This document shows positions 44,965 through 56,081 of a DNA stretch of 64,000 nt, one piece after another. Under the pieces are notes generated by a model. The model saw nothing but the letters and a program-made list of their open reading frames with translations. It did no database searches and had not been told where the DNA came from. Source of the stretch: Arcuatula senhousia (Eukaryota; Mollusca; Bivalvia; Mytilida; Mytilidae); assembly GCA_963971305.1 (NCBI GenBank), contig OZ020303.1:60884867-60948866 (forward strand). Direction: 5' to 3'. The translations under genes and the position numbers were made by a program. Position 1 is the stretch's first letter; each line of letters starts with the position of its first letter.

Positions 44965-45430
44965 TTATTATTATTCTTTTCCTTACGTGATCGTGAACTT
45001 GTCCGCCACATTTTTTGAAAACGCTTTGACCAAACAATATAAAACTTGCTGAGATGGGTGGAGGGTCACTCAGAGGTGTGCAATCCACTTTTGAAATTTT
45101 CAAGATGGCCGCCATTTTCAAAATGGCCGCCGTTTAAGATTTTTGGGCCCCTCTCAGATCTCGGAGATGGGTGGATGGATTTTAATGAAAATTGGTACAC
45201 TAGTAGAGTGATCCTTCCTGAGCATTATGGCGAAAAAAAAATTGACGCGAACGCCGCCATTTTAAAATGGCGGCCGTTTTACCACACTCGCCCCCCAAAA
45301 ACCTCAACTTTGTCCGATTTCAACGAAATTTGATTTCTAGACTTATTTTGATGCACTGATTTGAATGGAATACTATCCAAGGCGATTTTGGGCGACTTAT
45401 GTGTTGGCATCCCAACACAATCAGCACTAG
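44965..45430 (+). mobile_element. type-B body and tail (b4)
   Basis: Subfamily of b2 and b5. Tail TTTTGGGCGACTT 45386-45398, CTAG 45427-45430. No head directly in front; by bracket order its head is the type-B hairpin at 42053. Confidence 0.75.
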
Positions 45431-45440
45431 TTATTATTAT

Positions 45441-45472
45441 TATGTCCCCGAACACGAAGTGTCGGGGACATA
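45441..45472 (+). repeat. head A
   Basis: TATGTCCCCGA / TCGGGGACATA with CACGAAGTG at the loop, followed by ATTGTTTTTGCTCGGTTTC and about 16 TTA triplets. Confidence 0.9.
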
Positions 45473-45490
45473 TTGTTTTTGCTCGGTTTC

Positions 45491-45543
<53 letters not shown>

Positions 45544-47007
45544 TTTCTCGGTATTCTGGACCGTGAACTTGTCCACCTCATTTTTTTGACATCTTTTAAG
45601 GTAGGAAGCTGAATCTTCATATATCAAGAGTATGGAATGGGAGATTGTGCTTTTTGTATTTTTCATCGAAATCGAACGACCCCTTATAGGTCAAAAAAGG
45701 GCCTCAAAATGGCTCCTCGAAACCGAAGTTGAATTTTTACCTGGCATTTCTGATCCGGCAGGGGTAGGACAAATTCCTTTATGGGGTAAGTGTAGACTTT
45801 CAATACCTTTCATTTAAAAAAAAAATTTTGAAAATCGGACTTACGGTTTTCAAAATTTTGCAAAAAATCGAAAAATAATTTTTTTGTAAGATTGAGTTAT
45901 CTTTCTTTGTATTTTGTATTTTGTAATAGTAATGTAAAAATTCTCAACTTTGATATTTTTTAATGAAAATTGTTTTACAAGGTGATAGTGGTATGCCGAG
46001 TTCATTTTTGGTATCGAAATTTTTTTTTGGCGGCCATTTTCAAAATGGCGGCTTAAATTTCCCGCCAAAATTTAAGCTTGCTCCGATTTTGATGAAAATT
46101 GGTATATAAGGTAATAGTGGTATGGCGAAATGATTTTTGAAATCAAAATTTTTCTATCGTCGGCCATTTTCAAAATGGCCGTCATTTCCCGCCAAAATTA
46201 AAGTTACTCCGATTTTGACGAAAATTGGTATATAAGGTAATAGTGGTATGGCGAGATGATTTTTGACATCAAATTATTTCTATCGTCGGCCATTTTCAAA
46301 ATGGCCGCCATTTCCCGCCAAAATTAAAGTTACTCCGATTTTGACAAAAATTGGTATATAAGGTAATAGTGGTATGGCGAGATGATTTTTGACATCGAAT
46401 TTTTTTTATTGTCGGCCATTTTCAAAATGGCCACCGTTTCCCGCCAAAATTAAAGTTACACCAATTTGGATGAAAATCGGTTTTTGAGGTAACAGTGGTA
46501 TGGCGAGTTGATTTTTGACATTGAAATTTATTTATGATCGGCCATTTTCAAAATGGCCACTGTTTCCCGCCAAAATTAAACTTACTCCGATTTTAATGAA
46601 AATTAATATACAGGATAGGTGTGGTATGGGGAGTTCATTTTTAGCATCAAATTTTGTTTATGGTCCGATGCAACAGCTTTTGGATTCGACTGTGTGACTC
46701 TTCTCGACTATATGAGATTAAGGGAGAATAATATCTCATATGGATGTCAACCAAAAGCTTCTCCGTAACGTTTTTGGCATTTCATTGAAGAGTGGCTCCA
46801 TTGTAGAGGACGAGAGCGGTAGTTATGCTCGCTAGTCACTACAATAGTTTACAAGTACGCTACCAATGCTTGTAAAAAGGGTGCTTCAATGGAATGATAA
46901 GGGCGTCATTGCTTAAACAGGGTTCCCACAAAAGTCAGAAATATTGTCAAAGAGGGGTACGTGAGGGGACATGTATGTGACTCGCTTGCGATCACAATTA
47001 GAACTAG
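45473..47007 (+). mobile_element. type-A body and tail (a2), interrupted
   Basis: Leader and about five 120-130-bp units, broken near 46663 by an unrelated hairpin-rich island. Tail GGGGACAT 46965-46972, CTAG 47004-47007. Closes the head at 45441. Confidence 0.78.
46663..46943. other. hairpin-rich island, unrelated to surrounding units
   Basis: About 280 bp replacing the end of a type-A unit. Perfect inverted arms: AGCTTTTGG 46675-46683 with CCAAAAGCT 46751-46759, and inside it ATATGAGAT 46710-46718 with ATCTCATAT 46733-46741. Then CATTGAAG 46783-46790 with CTTCAATG 46884-46891. Inside that pair lie ATTGTAG 46800-46806 with CTACAAT 46839-46845, GAGC 46814-46817 with GCTC 46827-46830, and ACAAG 46851-46855 with CTTGT 46869-46873. 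Base composition is more balanced than around it. No family, RNA type or coding frame is recognised. Confidence 0.6.
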
Positions 47008-48234
47008 TTATTATTATTTTTCTCGGTATTCTGGATCGTGAACTTGTCCACCTCATTTTTTCGACATCTTTTAAGGTAGGAAGCTGAAACTTCATATATC
47101 AAGAGTATGGAATGGGAGATTGTGCTTTTTGTATTTTTCGTCGAAATCGAACGACCCCTTATAGGTCAAAAAAGGGCCTCAAAATGGCTCCTCGAAACCG
47201 AAGTTGAATTTTACCTGGCATTTCTGATCCAGCAGGGGTAACACAAATTCCTTTATGGGGTAAGTGTAGACTTTCGATACCTTTCATTTAAAAAAAAAAT
47301 TTTGAAAATCAGACTTACGGTTCTCAAAATTTTGCAAAAAATCGAAATTTAATTTTTTTGTCAAATTGAGTTATCTTTCTTGGAACAATATATTTTGTAA
47401 TAGTAATGTAAAAATGCTTAACTTTGTTATTTCTTAATGAAAATTGGTTTACAAGGTAATAGTGGTATGCCGAGTTCATTTTTGGTATCGAAAAATTTTT
47501 TCGGCGGCCATTTTTAAAATGGCGGCTAAAATGGCCGCCATTTTCCCGCCAAAAATTAAACTTGCTCCAATTTTGATGAAAATTGGTATATAAGGTAATA
47601 GTGGCATGGCGAGTTGATTTTTGACATCAACATTTTTTTTATCGTTGGCCATTTTCAAAATGGCCGCCGTTTCCCGCCAAAGATTAAACTTACTCCGATT
47701 TTGATGAAAATTGGTATATAAGGTAATAGTGGTATGGCGAGTTGATTTTTGACAACAAAATTTTTTTTATCGTCGGCCATTTTCAAAATGGCCGCCGTTT
47801 CCCGCCAAAATTAAAGTTACTCTGATTTTGATGAAAATTGGTATATAAAGTAATAGTGGTATGGCGAGTTGATTTTTGACATTGAAATTTTTATTTCGTC
47901 GGCCATTTTCAAAATGGCCGCCGTTTCCCGCCAAAATCAAAGTTACTCTGATTTTGATGAAAATTGGTATATAAGGTAAAAGTGGTATGGCGAACTTATT
48001 TTTGACATCAAATTTTTTTTAGCGTCTCTTAGCATTTGAGATAACTTATTATATCCAATTTTTATCAAAATAGGAGTAAGTTTAATTTTGGCCATTTCCC
48101 GCCAAAATTAAACTTACTCCTATTTTGATGAAAATTGGATATAATAAGTTATCTCAAATGCTAAGAGACATTGACAAAGAGGGGTACGTGAGGGGACATT
48201 TTTGTGACTCGCTTGCGATCACAATTAGAACTAG
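47008..48234 (+). mobile_element. type-A body and tail (a3)
   Basis: Leader plus several units; ends with the long palindrome at 48025-48168. Tail GGGGACAT 48192-48199, CTAG 48231-48234. No adjacent head; bracket order gives 39003. Confidence 0.78.
48025..48168. repeat. 144-bp near-perfect palindrome
   Basis: 68-bp arms (48025-48092 and 48101-48168) with one mismatch and an 8-bp centre, CATTTCCC. The right arm is the normal end of type-A bodies (TTAAACTTACTCC ... CTAAGAGA); the left arm is an inverted copy of it. Confidence 0.95.
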
Positions 48235-48236
48235 TT

Positions 48237-48267
48237 ATATCTCCCAAACACTATGTTTGGGAGATAT
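48237..48267 (+). repeat. head C
   Basis: Perfect 14-bp type-C stem directly after the tail of a3 (CTAGTT then ATATCTCCC). Confidence 0.92.
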
Positions 48268-48800
48268 ATTGTTTTTACTCTGTTTCTTATTATTATTATT
48301 ATTCTTTTTTTTTCTTCTTCCGACCATGAACTTGTCTGCACCACATCTCATAAAACTACTGAATGGATCTTTCTGAAATTTTGTATGGTGGTAGAATGAG
48401 TCCCAGAGGTGTGCATGCAATTTTCGAAATTTTAAAAATGGCCACCGTTTCCATGGAAACAGGGAAAGGTCATAATATAGGACATTGCGATATCTCGGTT
48501 ACCTAGGTGCGCAGGGTTCTGAAATTTTGTAGGAGAGTAGAGCAAAAGGAGCTCTTTAATAATATGAAAAAAAATTTTGAAGCGATATTTACGGTTTTCG
48601 AGTTATTCACGAAAATGCGATTTTTCGGGCCCAAAAATGGGAAAACTGTAAAAATGCTACGATTTCGACAAAATTTGGTATATAGGGGTTTCAAATGATG
48701 ACGATTTAGGATGCGATGTCAAAGTTTATGCAAGAGTGACAATATGCGTACGTTTGGGAGATATTTTTGTGTTGGGCATCCCCAACACAGTCAGCACTAG
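48268..48800 (+). mobile_element. type-C body and tail (c5)
   Basis: Full-length C body with GTTTCCATGGAAAC. Tail GTTTGGGAGATAT 48752-48764, CTAG 48797-48800. With its head it is a contiguous unit of about 566 bp, absent from the matching junction at 54367-54380. Confidence 0.85.
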
Positions 48801-49981
48801 TTATTATTATTTTTCTCGGTATTCTGGACCGTGAACTTGTCCACCTCATTTTTTCGACATCTTTTAAGGTAGGAAGCTGAATTTTCATATATCAAGAGTA
48901 TGGAATGGGAGATTGTGCTTTTTGTATTTTTCGTCGAAATCGAACGACCCCTTATAGGTCAAAAAAGGGCCTCAAAATGGCTCCTCGAAACCGTAGTTGA
49001 ATTTTTACCTGGCATTTCTGATCCGGCAGGGGTAGGAAAAATTCCTTTATAGGTAAAGTGCGAATATTTAATACCTTTCATTTAAAAAAAAAATTTTGAA
49101 AATCGGACCTACCTTTTTCAAAATTTTGCAAAAAATCGAAATTTAATTTTTTTGTAAGATTGAGTTATCTTCCTTTGTACAATATATTTTGTAACAGTAT
49201 TGAAAAAAATTCTCAACTTTGTTGTTTCTTAATGAAAATGTGTTTACAAGGTAATAGTTGTATGCCGAGTTCATTTTTGGAATCGAAATTTTTTTTTGGC
49301 GGCCATTTTCAAAATGGCGGCTAAAATGGCTGCCATTTTCCCGCCAAAATTTAAACTTGCTCCAATTTTGATGAAAATTGGTATATATGGTAATTGTGGT
49401 ATGGCGGGTTGATTTTTGACATCAATTTTTTTTTATCGTCGGCCATTTTCAAAATGGCCGCCGTTTCCCGCCAAAATTAAAGTTATTCTGATTTTGATGA
49501 AAATTGGTTTACAAGGTAATAGTAGTATGCCGAGTTCAATTTTGGAATCGAATTTTTTTTTTGGGCTGCCATTTTCAAAATGGCCGCCATTTCCCGCCAA
49601 AATTAAAATTACTCCGATTTTAATGAAAATTGGTATATAAGGTAATAGTGGTATGGCAAGTTGATTTTTGACATCAAATTTTTTTTATCGTCGGCCATTT
49701 TCAAAATGGCCGCCGTTTCCCGCCAAATTTAAATTTACTCAGATTTTAACGAAAATTGGTATATAAGGTAATATATGTATGGTGAGTTGATTTTTGACAT
49801 CGAAATATTTTTATTGTCGGCCATTTTAAAAATGGCCGCCGTTACCCGCCAAAATTAAACTTACTCCTATTTTGATGAAAATTGGATAAATTAAGTTATC
49901 TCAAATGCCAAAAGACATTGACAAAGAGGGGTACGTGAGGGGACATTTTTGTGACTTGCTTGCGATCACAATTAGAACTAG
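48801..49981 (+). mobile_element. type-A body and tail (a4)
   Basis: Leader and about five units. Tail GGGGACAT 49939-49946, CTAG 49978-49981. Tail hairpin has TTG against CGA, a half-changed pair. Confidence 0.78.
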
Positions 49982-50000
49982 TTATTATTATTATTATTAT

Positions 50001-50098
50001 TATGTCCCCGAACACGAAGTGTCGGGGACATATTGTTTTTGCTCGGTTTCTTATTATTATTATTATTATGTCCCCGAACACGAAGTGTCGGGGACATA
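50001..50098 (+). repeat. heads A, A
   Basis: Hairpins at 50001-50032 and 50067-50098, identical to each other, with spacer ATTGTTTTTGCTCGGTTTC and (TTA)n. Confidence 0.9.
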
Positions 50099-50116
50099 TT
50101 GTTTTTGCTCGGTTTC

Positions 50117-50151
<35 letters not shown>

Positions 50152-51367
50152 TTTCTCGGTATTCTGGATCGTGAACTTGTCCACCTCATTTTTTCGACAT
50201 CTTTTAAGGTAGGAAGCTGAAACTTCATATATCAAGAGTATGGAAAGTGATATTGTGCTTTTTGTATTTTTCGTCGAAATCGAACGACTCCTTTTAGGTC
50301 AAAAAAGGGCCTAAAAATGGCTCCTCGAAACCGAAGTTGAATTTTACCTGGCATTTCTGATCCGGCAGTAGTAACACAAATTCCTTTATGGGGTAAGTGT
50401 AGACTTTCAATACCTTTCATTTAAAAAAAAAATTTTGAAAATCGGACTTACGGTTCTCAAAATTTTGCAAAAAATCGAAATTTATTTTTTTTGTCAAATT
50501 GAGTTATCTTTCTTGGAACAATATATTTTGTAATAGTAATGTAAAAATTCTTAACTTTGTTATTTCTTAATGAAAATTGGTTTACAAGGTAATAGTGGTA
50601 TGCCGAGTTCATTTTTGGTATCGAAAAATTTTTTCGGCGGCCATTTTTAAAATGGCGGCTAAAATGGCCGCCATTTTCCCGCCAAAAATTTAACTTGCTC
50701 CAATTTTGATGAAAATTGGTATATAAGGTAATAGTGGCATGGCGAGTTGATTTTTGACATCAACATTTTTTTTATCGTTGGCCATTTTCAAAATGGCCGC
50801 CGTTTCCCGCCAAAGATTAAACTTACTCCGATTTTGATGAAAATTGGTATATAAGGTAATAGTGGTATGGCGAGTTGATTTTTGACAACAAAATTTTTTT
50901 TATCGTCGGCCATTTTCAAAATGGCCGCCGTTTCCCGCCAAAATTAAAGTTACTCTGATTTTGATGAAAATTGGTATATAAAGTAATAGTGGTATGGCGA
51001 GTTGATTTTTGACATTGAAATTTTTATTTCGTCGGCCATTTTCAAAATGGCCGCCGTTTCCCGCCAAAATCAAAGTTACTCTGATTTTGATGAAAATTGG
51101 TATATAAGGTAAAAGTGGTATGGCGAACTTATTTTTGACATCAAATTTTTTTTAGCGTCTCTTAGCATTTGAGATAACTTATTATATCCAATTTTTATCA
51201 AAATAGGAGTAAGTTTAATTTTGGCCATTTCCCGCCAAAATTAAACTTACTCCTATTTTGATGAAAATTGGATATAATAAGTTATCTCAAATGCTAAGAG
51301 ACATTGACAAAGAGGGGTACGTGAGGGGACATTTTTGTGACTCGCTTGCGATCACAATTAGAACTAG
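50099..51367 (+). mobile_element. type-A body and tail (a5)
   Basis: Counterpart of a3, with a few substitutions (for example GGCAGTAGTAACAC near 50363). Tail GGGGACAT 51325-51332, CTAG 51364-51367. Confidence 0.8.
51158..51301. repeat. 144-bp palindrome, second copy
   Basis: Same as 48025-48168, shifted by 3133 bp. Confidence 0.95.
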
Positions 51368-51369
51368 TT

Positions 51370-51400
51370 ATATCTCCCAAACACTATGTTTGGGAGATAT
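51370..51400 (+). repeat. head C
   Basis: Copy of 48237-48267. Confidence 0.92.
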
Positions 51401-51933
51401 ATTGTTTTTACTCTGTTTCTTATTATTATTATTATTCTTTTTTTTTCTTCTTCCGACCATGAACTTGTCTGCACCACATCTCATAAAACTACTGAATGGA
51501 TCTTTCTGAAATTTTGTATGGTGGTAGAATGAGTCCCAGAGGTGTGCATGCAATTTTCGAAATTTTAAAAATGGCCACCGTTTCCATGGAAACAGGGAAA
51601 GGTCATAATATAGGACATTGCGATATCTCGGTTACCTAGGTGCGCAGGGTTCTGAAATTTTGTAGGAGAGTAGAGCAAAAGGAGCTCTTTAATAATATGA
51701 AAAAAAATTTTGAAGCGATATTTACGGTTTTCGAGTTATTCACGAAAATGCGATTTTTCGGGCCCAAAAATGGGAAAACTGTAAAAATGCTACGATTTCG
51801 ACAAAATTTGGTATATAGGGGTTTCAAATGATGACGATTTAGGATGCGATGTCAAAGTTTATGCAAGAGTGACAATATGCGTACGTTTGGGAGATATTTT
51901 TGTGTTGGGCATCCCCAACACAGTCAGCACTAG
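51401..51933 (+). mobile_element. type-C body and tail (c6)
   Basis: Copy of c5. Tail GTTTGGGAGATAT 51885-51897, CTAG 51930-51933. Confidence 0.85.
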
Positions 51934-53114
51934 TTATTATTATTTTTCTCGGTATTCTGGACCGTGAACTTGTCCACCTCATTTTTTCGACATCTTTTAA
52001 GGTAGGAAGCTGAATTTTCATATATCAAGAGTATGGAATGGGAGATTGTGCTTTTTGTATTTTTCGTCGAAATCGAACGACCCCTTATAGGTCAAAAAAG
52101 GGCCTCAAAATGGCTCCTCGAAACCGTAGTTGAATTTTTACCTGGCATTTCTGATCCGGCAGGGGTAGGAAAAATTCCTTTATAGGTAAAGTGCGAATAT
52201 TTAATACCTTTCATTTAAAAAAAAAATTTTGAAAATCGGACCTACCTTTTTCAAAATTTTGCAAAAAATCGAAATTTAATTTTTTTGTAAGATTGAGTTA
52301 TCTTCCTTTGTACAATATATTTTGTAACAGTATTGAAAAAAATTCTCAACTTTGTTGTTTCTTAATGAAAATGTGTTTACAAGGTAATAGTTGTATGCCG
52401 AGTTCATTTTTGGAATCGAAATTTTTTTTTGGCGGCCATTTTCAAAATGGCGGCTAAAATGGCTGCCATTTTCCCGCCAAAATTTAAACTTGCTCCAATT
52501 TTGATGAAAATTGGTATATATGGTAATTGTGGTATGGCGGGTTGATTTTTGACATCAATTTTTTTTTATCGTCGGCCATTTTCAAAATGGCCGCCGTTTC
52601 CCGCCAAAATTAAAGTTATTCTGATTTTGATGAAAATTGGTTTACAAGGTAATAGTAGTATGCCGAGTTCAATTTTGGAATCGAATTTTTTTTTTGGGCT
52701 GCCATTTTCAAAATGGCCGCCATTTCCCGCCAAAATTAAAATTACTCCGATTTTAATGAAAATTGGTATATAAGGTAATAGTGGTATGGCAAGTTGATTT
52801 TTGACATCAAATTTTTTTTATCGTCGGCCATTTTCAAAATGGCCGCCGTTTCCCGCCAAATTTAAATTTACTCAGATTTTAACGAAAATTGGTATATAAG
52901 GTAATATATGTATGGTGAGTTGATTTTTGACATCGAAATATTTTTATTGTCGGCCATTTTAAAAATGGCCGCCGTTACCCGCCAAAATTAAACTTACTCC
53001 TATTTTGATGAAAATTGGATAAATTAAGTTATCTCAAATGCCAAAAGACATTGACAAAGAGGGGTACGTGAGGGGACATTTTTGTGACTTGCTTGCGATC
53101 ACAATTAGAACTAG
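51934..53114 (+). mobile_element. type-A body and tail (a6)
   Basis: Copy of a4. Tail GGGGACAT 53072-53079, CTAG 53111-53114. Confidence 0.8.
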
Positions 53115-53133
53115 TTATTATTATTATTATTAT

Positions 53134-53231
53134 TATGTCCCCGAACACGAAGTGTCGGGGACATATTGTTTTTGCTCGGTTTCTTATTATTATTATTATT
53201 ATGTCCCCGAACACGAAGTGTCGGGGACATA
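53134..53231 (+). repeat. heads A, A
   Basis: Hairpins at 53134-53165 and 53200-53231, copies of those at 50001-50098. Confidence 0.9.
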
Positions 53232-53249
53232 TTGTTTTTGCTCGGTTTC

Positions 53250-53284
<35 letters not shown>

Positions 53285-54370
53285 TTTCTCGGTATTCTGG
53301 ATCGTGAACTTGTCCACCTCATTTTTTCGACATCTTTTAAGGTAGGAAGCTGAAACTTCATATATCAAGAGTATGGAAAGTGATATTGTGCTTTTTGTAT
53401 TTTTCGTCGAAATCGAACGACTCCTTTTAGGTCAAAAAAGGGCCTAAAAATGGCTCCTCGAAACCGAAGTTGAATTTTACCTGGCATTTCTGATCCGGCA
53501 GTAGTAACACAAATTCCTTTATGGGGTAAGTGTAGACTTTCAATACCTTTCATTTAAAAAAAAAATTTTGAAAATCGGACTTACGGTTCTCAAAATTTTG
53601 CAAAAAATCGAAATTTATTTTTTTTGTCAAATTGAGTTATCTTTCTTGGAACAATATATTTTGTAATAGTAATGTAAAAATTCTTAACTTTGTTATTTCT
53701 TAATGAAAATTGGTTTACAAGGTAATAGTGGTATGCCGAGTTCATTTTTGGTATCGAAAAAAAATTTTGGCGGCCATTTTTAAAATGGCGGCTAAAATGG
53801 CCGCCATTTTCCCGCCAAAAATTTAACTTGCTCCAATTTTGATGAAAATTGGTATATAAGGTAATAGTGGCATGGCGAGTTGATTTTTAACATCAAAATT
53901 TTTTTATCGTCGGCCATTTTCAAAATGGCCGCCGTTTCTCGCCAAAATTTAAGTTACTCTGATTTTGATGAAAATTGGTATACAAAGTAATAGTGGTATG
54001 GCGAGTTGATTTTTGACATTGAAATTTTTATTTTGTCAGCCATTTTCAAAATGGCCGCCGTTTCCCGCCAAAACCAAAGTTACTCTGATTTTGTTGAAAA
54101 TTGGTATATAAGGTAAAAGTGGTATGGCGAACTTATTTTTGACATCAATTTTTTTTAGCGTCTCTTAGCATTTGAGATAACTTATTATATCCAATTTTCA
54201 TCAAAATAGGAGTAAGTTTAATTTTGGCCATTTCCCACCAAGATTAAACTTACTCCTATTTTGATGAAAATTTGATATAATAAGTTATCTCAAATGCTAA
54301 GAGACATTGACAAAGAGGGGTACGTGAGGGGACATTTTTGTGACTCGCTTGCGATCACAATTAGAACTAG
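53232..54370 (+). mobile_element. type-A body and tail (a7)
   Basis: Starts as a copy of a5, then differs from about 53757 and is about one unit shorter. Ends with a palindrome at 54161-54304. Tail GGGGACAT 54328-54335, CTAG 54367-54370. Closes one of the heads at 53134-53231. Confidence 0.8.
54161..54304. repeat. 144-bp palindrome, diverged third copy
   Basis: Same layout as the copies at 48025 and 51158, with the centre CATTTCCC kept, but with independent differences (ACCAAGATTAAAC, AAATTTGATAT in the right arm). The earlier arm mismatch is repaired here. Confidence 0.9.
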
Positions 54371-55555
54371 TTATTATTATTTTTCTCGGTATTCTGGACC
54401 GTGAACTTGTCCACCTCATTTTTTCGACATCTTTTAAGGTAGGAAGCTGAATTTTCATATATCAAGAGTATGGAATGGGAGATTGTGCTTTTTGTATTTT
54501 TTGTCGAAATCGAACGACCCCTTATAGGTAAAAAAAGGGCCTCAAAATGGCTCCTCGAAACCGTAGTTGAATTTTTACCTGGCATTTCTGATCCGGCAGG
54601 GGTAGGAAAAATTCCTCTATAGGTAAAGTGCGAATATTTAATACCTTTCATTTAAAAAAAAATTTTGAAAATCGGACCTACCGTTTTCAAAATTTTGCAA
54701 AAAATCGAAATTTAATTTTTTTGTAAGATTGAGTTATCTTCCTTTGTACAATATATTTTGTAACAGTATTGAAAAAAATTCTCAACTTTGTTATTTCTTA
54801 ATGAAAATTGGTTTACAAGGTAATAGTTGTATGCCGAGTTCATTCTTGGAATCGAAATTTTTGTTTGGCGGCCATTTTCAAAATGGCGGCTAAAATGGCT
54901 GCCATTTTCCCGCCAAAATTTAAACTTGCTCTGATTTTGACGGAAATTGGTATATATGGTAATAGTGGTATGGTGAGTTGATTTTTGACATCAAATTTTT
55001 TTTATCGTCAGCCATTTTCAAAATGGCCGCCGTTTCCCGCCAAAATTAAAGTTACTACGATTTGAACGAAAATTGGTATATAAGGTAATAGTAGTATGGC
55101 AAGATGATTTTTGACATCGAAAATTTTCAAATGTCGGCCATTTTCAAAATGGCTGCCATTTTCCCGCCAAAATTTAAACTTGCTCCGATTTTGATGAAAA
55201 TTGGTATTTAAGGTAATAGTGGTATAGCAAGTTGAATTTTGACATCAAAATTTTTTTCGTCGGCCATTTTGAGCGTTTCCCGCCAAAATTAAAAGTTACT
55301 CAGATTTTGATGAAAATTGGTATACAAGGTAATTGTGGTATGGCGAGTTTTTTTTTACATCAAAATTTTTTTTCATCGGCCATTTTCAAAATGGCCGCCG
55401 TTTCCCGCTAAAAAATAAAGTTACTCCGATTTTTATGAAAACTTGTATATAAGGTAACAATGGTATGGCAAGTTGATTTCTGACATTAAAATTGGCAAAG
55501 AGGGGTACGTGAGGGGACATATATGTGACTCGCTTGCGATCACAATTAGAACTAG
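54371..55555 (+). mobile_element. type-A body and tail (a8)
   Basis: Counterpart of a4/a6 that directly follows a7, with no head C and no C body between. Units near 55260 are shortened. Tail GGGGACAT 55513-55520, CTAG 55552-55555. Confidence 0.78.
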
Positions 55556-55560
55556 TTATT

Positions 55561-55590
55561 AAGTCGCCCAAAACAAAGTTTGGGAGACTT
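55561..55590 (+). repeat. head B
   Basis: AAGTCGCCCAAAAC with right arm TTTGGGAGACTT; spacer ATTGTTTTTGCACCGTTTC. Confidence 0.9.
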
Positions 55591-56081
55591 ATTGTTTTTG
55601 CACCGTTTCTTATTATTATTATTATTCTTTTCCTTACGTGATCGTGAACTTGTCCGCCACATTTTCTGAAAACGCTTTGACCAATCAAGATAAAACCTGC
55701 TGAGATGGGTGGAGGGTCACTCAGAGGTGTGCAATCCACTTTTGAAATTTTCAAGATGGCCGCCATTTTCAAGATGGCCGCCGTTTAAGATTTTTGGGCC
55801 CCTCTCAGATCTCGGAGATGGGTGGATGGATTTTAATGAAAATTGGTACGCTAGTAAAGTGATCCTTCCTGAGCAACATGCCGAAAAAAAATTTGACGCG
55901 AACGCCGCCATTTTAAAATGGCGGCCGTTTTTCCACACCCGCCCCCCAAAAACATCAACTTTGTCCGATTTCAACGAAATTTGATTTCTAGACTTATTTT
56001 GATGCACTGATTTGAATGGAATACTATCCAAGGCGATTTTGGGCGACTTATGTGTTGGCATCCCAACACAATCAGCACTAG
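55591..56081 (+). mobile_element. type-B body and tail (b5)
   Basis: Subfamily of b2 and b4. Tail TTTTGGGCGACTT 56037-56049, CTAG 56078-56081. Closes the head at 55561. Confidence 0.8.

Larger units (their letters stand above)
47008..54370 (+). repeat. tandem amplification of a 3133-bp multi-element block
   Basis: a3 + head C + c5 + a4 + two heads A (about 47.02-50.15 kb) recurs almost unchanged 3133 bp further on (about 50.15-53.29 kb), and a third, partial copy starts there. Matching landmarks: head C at 48237 and 51370, c5/c6 CTAG at 48800 and 51933, a4/a6 CTAG at 49981 and 53114. The third copy lacks head C and c5: a7 is followed directly by a8, which is the counterpart of a4. Confidence 0.9.

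Noticed and set aside
46663..46943. Hammerhead ribozyme or tRNA-derived RNA in the hairpin-rich island
   Set aside because: No CTGATGA and GAAA core, and no A/B box pair, could be found on either strand.
38144..53368. Open frames full of Y, I, L or N runs around the hairpin heads
   Set aside because: They translate the (TTA)n tract and the head hairpins in different frames and recur wherever a head occurs.
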